Origin: Castellaniella sp034007085
GTDB taxonomy: Bacteria; Pseudomonadota; Gammaproteobacteria; Burkholderiales; Burkholderiaceae_B
Direction of reading: 5' to 3'
Length of the DNA stretch: 18,589 nt
Assembly: GCF_034007085.1 (NCBI RefSeq)
Contig: NZ_JAVERO010000034.1
Span: forward strand, 1-18,589
Part shown: piece after piece, positions 14,438-18,589 of the stretch
How positions within the stretch are numbered: the first letter of the stretch is position 1
Layout: each line of letters begins with the position of its first letter
Made by a program: the position numbers and the translations under genes
The notes under the pieces: model-generated
What the model was told of the DNA's origin: nothing
Database searches by the model: none
The model's input: the letters and a program-made list of their open reading frames with translations, nothing else

Positions 14438-16192
14438 ATGCCATCACCGCCCAACAGCCCCCCCATGGATACTCAAGCTGCCGCCCGGATCACCGACCAA
14501 TATTTTCATGCCAGCCAGGCGCGTGCATTCGGGGCGCTCTCGCCCGCATCGCTCAGTCTGGCATGGCTGGACTGGGCCATGCACCTGGCAGCCTCGCCTG
14601 GCAAGCGGACCGAACTGCTGCGCCTGGCCGCCAGGCACCAGCTCGATCTGGCACATTATCTGTACGACTGCCTGAAAGCATCCGGGGACCCATCCCGCGT
14701 CTGCGTCACGCCCCCCGAAACCGACCGCCGCTTCAAGGACCCCGCCTGGTGCCGCTGGCCCTACAACCTGTGGCACCAGGGGTTCCTGCTGACCCAATCC
14801 TGGTGGGAAGAAGCCACGACCGGCCTGCACGGCACCGATCCGCACCATGTGCAGCAGATTTCGTTCTGGGCGCGGCAGTGGCTGGACATGATGTCGCCCG
14901 GCAACCAGCTCTGGACGAACCCTGTCGCGCTTGAACGTACGCTCAAGGAACGCGGGATGAATCTGCTGCGCGGCGGCGGCTACCTGCTGGAAGACATCGT
15001 CCGCCACCAGGCCGGTCTGCCGATCGCCGGGGCGGACAAATTCCGCGTCGGGCACGATGTGGCCGCCACACCGGGCAAGGTCATCCTGCGCAACCGGCTG
15101 ATCGAACTCATCCAATATGCCCCCACGACTGCGGCCGTGCGCCCAGAGCCGATCCTGCTGGTGCCAGCCTGGATCATGAAGTACTACATTCTGGACCTGT
15201 CGCCGCACAACTCGCTGGTCCGCTTCCTGCTTGACCAGGGCTACACCGTCTACTGCATATCCTGGAAAAACCCCACCGACCAGGACGCCGAACTGGACAT
15301 GGACGACTATCTGCGTCATGGATTCTTCGCCGCCCTGGACGCCATCGGACGCGTTCAACCAGAATGCCGTATCCATGCCACCGGCTACTGCCTGGGCGGC
15401 ACGTTGCTGTCGATCGCAGCGGCAGCCATGGCGCGTGACGGCGACACGCGACTCGCCAGCGCCAGCCTGTTCACCGCCCAGGTCGACTTCAGCGAACCGG
15501 GGGAAATCGGCCTGTTCATCGATGAGGCCCAGGTCCACCTGCTCGAAGCCCAGATGGAACGACAGGGCTATTTCAGCGCCGAGCAGATGGCGGGTGCATT
15601 CCAGATGCTGCGGTCCTACGACCTGCTCTGGTCGCGTATCATCCACGAATACCTGTTGGGCGAGCGACGCCCCATCAACGACCTGATGGCCTGGAACGCC
15701 GACACCACCCGCATGCCGGCCCGCATGCATTCGCAGTACCTGCGGCGCCTGTACCTGAACAACGACCTGAGCGCCGGGCGCTACCCCGTGGGCGGACGCC
15801 CCGTATCGATCGGCGACATCCGCCTGCCGATCTTTGCCGTAGGCACCATCACCGACCACGTCGCCCCCTGGCGCTCTGTCTACAAGCTGCATCAATTCTT
15901 CCCCGGTGAACTGAGTTTCGTGTTGACCAGCGGCGGCCACAACGCCGGCATCGTCAGCGAACCCGGTCACCCTCGGCGCCAATACCGCATCCGCACCCGC
16001 CAGCCCGGCGATCCCTTCCTGCCCCCTGACACATGGATGGAATCCACCCCCATCCACGAGGGGTCCTGGTGGACCGCCTGGTCTGAATGGCTGGCGGAAC
16101 GCTCGGGCGCGCCCGTTGCCCCGCCGTCCCTGGGCGCCCCCGGCCTCCGGCCCCTGGGCGACGCCCCTGGACGCTACGTGCTGGAAACCTGA
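14438..16192 (+). CDS. Second PHA synthase-like protein (PhaC family, alpha/beta hydrolase)
   Basis: A 584-residue PhaC homologue clearly different from the one at 4715-6337. The catalytic triad is intact: Cys318 in G-Y-C-L-G-G, Asp473 in TDHVAPW and His501 in SGGHNAGIVSEPG. An N-terminal segment (about 20-65, ITDQYFHASQ and SLAWLDWAMHLAASPGKR) resembles the extra N-terminal domain found in some PhaC proteins, followed by the usual PhaC_N region (DPAWCRWPYNLWHQGFLLTQ). KYYILDLSPHNSL and GSWWTAWSEWLAERSG are also conserved. GAGGA seven bases before the ATG supports the 14438 start. It should be an active synthase, but no phaA, phaB, phasin or depolymerase is adjacent. It is followed after 17 bases by an efflux lipoprotein and is divergent from a TetR regulator. 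Substrate range is unknown. Confidence 0.92.
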   Translation: MPSPPNSPPMDTQAAARITDQYFHASQARAFGALSPASLSLAWLDWAMHLAASPGKRTELLRLAARHQLDLAHYLYDCLKASGDPSRVCVTPPETDRRFKDPAWCRWPYNLWHQGFLLTQSWWEEATTGLHGTDPHHVQQISFWARQWLDMMSPGNQLWTNPVALERTLKERGMNLLRGGGYLLEDIVRHQAGLPIAGADKFRVGHDVAATPGKVILRNRLIELIQYAPTTAAVRPEPILLVPAWIMKYYILDLSPHNSLVRFLLDQGYTVYCISWKNPTDQDAELDMDDYLRHGFFAALDAIGRVQPECRIHATGYCLGGTLLSIAAAAMARDGDTRLASASLFTAQVDFSEPGEIGLFIDEAQVHLLEAQMERQGYFSAEQMAGAFQMLRSYDLLWSRIIHEYLLGERRPINDLMAWNADTTRMPARMHSQYLRRLYLNNDLSAGRYPVGGRPVSIGDIRLPIFAVGTITDHVAPWRSVYKLHQFFPGELSFVLTSGGHNAGIVSEPGHPRRQYRIRTRQPGDPFLPPDTWMESTPIHEGSWWTAWSEWLAERSGAPVAPPSLGAPGLRPLGDAPGRYVLET

Positions 16193-16209
16193 CCCACCAA
16201 CCCTGCCCC

Positions 16210-17637
16210 ATGCCAAGCCACATGACTCCGATTTTCCGCGCCCTGGGCGCAGCCGGCCTGTCGCTGGCCTTGACGGCCTGCGTCAACCTGGCGCCCCGGA
16301 CCGAAACCCCGCCCTTGCCGGTGGCCAACGCCTGGCCGGCCGACACCGATGCCTCAACCACCCAGGCGCTGACCGACCTGGATTGGTCGCGCTATTTCCA
16401 GGACGCAGAAATGCGCCGGCTGATCGGCCTGGCGCTGGAACACAACCGCAATCTGCGGCTGGCCGTGCTGCGCGTGCGCGAGGCCGAGGCCGCCTACCGG
16501 ATCCAGCGTTCGGAACAGCTGCCCTCGATCGGTGTCCAGGGCCAGGGCGTCCGCACCCGCGACATCGCCGCACCGCTGCCGGACCAGACCGTGGTGCAGT
16601 CCAAATATCAGGCCGCCGTCGGCCTGACAAACTGGGAACTCGACTTTTGGGGCAGGGTCCGCAACCTGAAGGACGCCGCCCTGGATGAATGGCTGGCGAC
16701 TGACGCCGCCCGCCAAAGCGTGCAGATCGCCCTGATTCGCCAGGTGGCCGATGCCGTGCTGTCGTTGCGCGAACTGGACCAGCGGGCCATCCTGGCCCGG
16801 GACGCCGTCACCAATCGCCAGCAATCGCTGGACATCTTCGAACAGCGACGCAGAATCGGCTCGTCCTCGGAACTGGAACTCACCCAGGTCCGCACCCTGC
16901 TGATCCAGGCCCAGGCAATCAGCGCCCAGGTCGAACAGCAGCGCGCGGCGGCCCGGCACGCGTTGGCCTTGCTGGTCGGCACCGACCCGGACGTGCCGCC
17001 CACCAGCGCCATCACACTGGATGCGACCCCGTTGGCCACTCTGCAGCCCGGCCTGCCCGCCGATGTGCTGCTGGCCCGCCCCGACATCCGCGCCGCCGAA
17101 TACCAGCTGCGCGCAGCCCACGCCCGGATCGGGGCCGCACGGGCCGCGTTCCTGCCGCGCATCGCCTTGACCTCATCCCTGGGAACCGCCAGCACCGAAC
17201 TGGACGGCCTGTTCGAAAGCGGCAGCCGTGCCTGGCTGTTCACCCCGGTCATCGAAATCCCGATCTTCACGGCTGGCCGGTTGCGGGCCAATCTGGACGT
17301 CGCGGAAGTCCGCCGCGACATGGCGGTAGCCACCTACGAAAGGGACATCCAGACGGCATTCCGGGAAGTCTCGGACGCCCTGTCCTCGCGCCAGTGGCTG
17401 GCTTCACAAATGGAAATCCAGGCTCGCATGGCGCAAACCCAGGCCGAGCGCGCGGCCCTGGCGCAACTGCGCTATGACAGCGGCGCCGCACCCTACCTGG
17501 AAGTGCTCGACGCCCAGCGCGACCTGCTGACTGCCCAGCAGCAGCTGGTACAGATCCGCAGCGCCTGGCTATCCAGCCAAGTGGCCCTGTTCGCCGCCTT
17601 GGGCGGCGGCATGGACCCCGTCCCCACCGACCCCTGA
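16210..17637 (+). CDS. NodT-family outer membrane efflux lipoprotein (TolC-like)
   Basis: A 475-residue outer membrane factor. The signal peptide ends in a lipobox L-T-A-C24 (LSLALTACVNL), predicting lipid attachment. The body has the duplicated TolC/OEP organisation of the OprM/NodT group: WSRYFQDAEMRRLIGLALEHNRNLRLA at the start, NWELDFWGRVRNLKDAA near 140, LPADVLLARPDIRAAEYQLR near 280-300, and APYLEVLDAQRDLLTAQQQLV near the end. It forms the outer-membrane duct for a tripartite pump. I place the start at 16210 (16222 also possible); a longer upstream frame lies inside the preceding gene. No clear ribosome-binding site is seen, so coupling to the synthase gene 17 bases upstream is plausible. 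The adaptor gene follows after 45 bases. Confidence 0.92.
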   Translation: MPSHMTPIFRALGAAGLSLALTACVNLAPRTETPPLPVANAWPADTDASTTQALTDLDWSRYFQDAEMRRLIGLALEHNRNLRLAVLRVREAEAAYRIQRSEQLPSIGVQGQGVRTRDIAAPLPDQTVVQSKYQAAVGLTNWELDFWGRVRNLKDAALDEWLATDAARQSVQIALIRQVADAVLSLRELDQRAILARDAVTNRQQSLDIFEQRRRIGSSSELELTQVRTLLIQAQAISAQVEQQRAAARHALALLVGTDPDVPPTSAITLDATPLATLQPGLPADVLLARPDIRAAEYQLRAAHARIGAARAAFLPRIALTSSLGTASTELDGLFESGSRAWLFTPVIEIPIFTAGRLRANLDVAEVRRDMAVATYERDIQTAFREVSDALSSRQWLASQMEIQARMAQTQAERAALAQLRYDSGAAPYLEVLDAQRDLLTAQQQLVQIRSAWLSSQVALFAALGGGMDPVPTDP

Positions 17638-17682
17638 ACCGCCACCCCAAGACGGCATTGCTGACCGACTCCCGAATCCACC

Positions 17683-18589
17683 ATGAATCTGACTGAAAAA
17701 ATCAAGAAACGACTGCCCCTGATCCTGATCATCGCCGTCGCGGCAGGTGCCTATGGCGTCTGGCGCAGCACCCAGGATCGTGGGCCTGGCCCTGGTTTCG
17801 CGCAGGGCAATGGCCGCATCGAAGCCACTGAAATCGACATTGCCACCAAATTGCCGGGCCGGGTCGATCAGATCCTGGTCGACGAAGGCGACTTCGTCAA
17901 GGCGGGCCAGGTCCTGGCCGTCATGAACCTGGATTCCCTGCAGGCCCAGCTTGACGAAGCCAGCGCCAGGCAGCGCCAGGCCGATCATGCCGTTGCGGCC
18001 GCCCGGGCACAGGTCACGCTGCGAGAAAGCGACGTCGCCGCCCAACAAGCGGTCGTCAAACAGCGGGAAAGCGATCTGTTCGCCGCCCGCCAGCGCCTGA
18101 ACCGATCACAGTCTCTCGCACGGCGCGGTGCCGCATCCCAGCAGGAACTGGACGACGACCAGGCCCGGCTGCACAGCGCCGAAGCCGGTCTGGCCGCCGC
18201 CAAGGCCCAGGTCATCTCCGCGCAAGCGGGTGTCTCGGCGGCCAAGGCCGATCTGGTCGGCGCGGAATCCGCCGTGGCGGCAGCTGCTGCAACCGTGGCC
18301 CGCATCGAATCCGACCTGAAAGACAGCAGCCTGAAGGCCCCGCGCGACGGCCGCATCCAACTGCGCGTGGCCCAGCCCGGCGAAGTCCTGGGCGCCGGTG
18401 GCCGGATCCTGAACATGCTGGATCTGGCTGATGTCTCCATGACTTTTTTCATGCCCGAGGCCGCCGCCGGACGCCTGGCGATGGGCAGCGAGGTCCGCAT
18501 CATTCTGGACGCCGCGCCCGCATACGTGATACCGGCCGAGGTGTCCTTCGTGGCCAGCCAGGCGCAATTCACCCCGAAAACGGTGGAGA
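17683..18589 (+). CDS. HlyD-family membrane fusion protein (YbhG-like), partial: cut by the window edge
   Basis: The first 302 codons of a membrane fusion (adaptor) protein; the reading frame is open to the last base. An N-terminal hydrophobic anchor (LPLILIIAVAAGAYGVW, about 11-27) is followed by a biotinyl-lipoyl half-motif (ATKLPGRVDQILVDEGDFVKAGQVLA), a long alpha-helical hairpin rich in Ala, Gln and Arg (about 88-205), the second lipoyl half (LKAPRDGRIQLRVAQPGEVL) and the start of the beta-barrel domain. The closing FVASQAQFTPKTVE is typical of YbhG-type adaptors that partner ABC-2 exporters. It links an inner-membrane pump to the outer-membrane lipoprotein upstream. The start ATG at 17683 has no strong ribosome-binding site. 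Pump genes are expected just beyond the window. Confidence 0.92.
   Translation, partial: MNLTEKIKKRLPLILIIAVAAGAYGVWRSTQDRGPGPGFAQGNGRIEATEIDIATKLPGRVDQILVDEGDFVKAGQVLAVMNLDSLQAQLDEASARQRQADHAVAAARAQVTLRESDVAAQQAVVKQRESDLFAARQRLNRSQSLARRGAASQQELDDDQARLHSAEAGLAAAKAQVISAQAGVSAAKADLVGAESAVAAAAATVARIESDLKDSSLKAPRDGRIQLRVAQPGEVLGAGGRILNMLDLADVSMTFFMPEAAAGRLAMGSEVRIILDAAPAYVIPAEVSFVASQAQFTPKTVE

Noticed and set aside
14444..16216. A 590-codon open frame on the minus strand opposite the second phaC-like gene
   Set aside because: Same codon-bias shadow effect: low-complexity composition, no motif, no ribosome-binding site, and it covers a gene with an intact catalytic triad.

Overview
The window looks like chromosomal DNA from a high-GC betaproteobacterium, most likely order Burkholderiales and probably family Alcaligenaceae. 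This rests on protein character (PhaR, class I PhaC/PhaB, the four-gene Ftr iron operon, the bamD/rluD/pgeF neighbourhood) and on strong GC bias at third codon positions; no rRNA or tRNA is present to fix the genus. Thirteen protein genes are complete and one runs off the right edge. I see no insertion sequence, phage gene, CRISPR array, tRNA or rRNA. No gap between genes exceeds 150 bases.

Layout. (1) Bases 41-3299, minus strand: a Fur-box-controlled ftrABCD operon for ferrous iron uptake, encoding a P19-type periplasmic protein, a cupredoxin-like protein, an FTR1 permease and a membrane polyferredoxin. (2) 3349-6422, minus strand: a phaC-phaB-phaR polyhydroxybutyrate operon with a recognisable promoter upstream of phaC and a strong hairpin after phaR. 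The thiolase gene phaA is not here. (3) 6446-9099: pgeF and rluD on the minus strand, with bamD divergent on the plus strand. (4) 9086-13629: a DinG/YoaA-type helicase on the minus strand that overlaps the 3' end of bamD tail to tail, and divergent from it the RNA-binding transcription factor tex. (5) 13646-18589: a TetR-family repressor facing away from a second, different PHA-synthase-like gene. That gene is followed on the same strand by a NodT-type outer-membrane efflux lipoprotein and a HlyD-family adaptor cut by the window edge.

How they work together. Region 2 makes and regulates storage polyester: PhaB gives 3-hydroxybutyryl-CoA, PhaC polymerises it, and PhaR senses granules and represses. 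Region 1 supplies iron when Fur is de-repressed. Regions 3 and 4 are housekeeping: outer-membrane assembly, ribosome modification, peptidoglycan/nucleoside metabolite repair, DNA repair and transcription. Region 5 is the least ordinary part. A PHA-synthase homologue sits 17 bases upstream of an export apparatus and shares a 99-bp AT-rich control region, carrying a short inverted repeat, with a TetR regulator. Whether synthase and exporter act together cannot be decided from sequence, but this is the best candidate here for an undescribed functional link.
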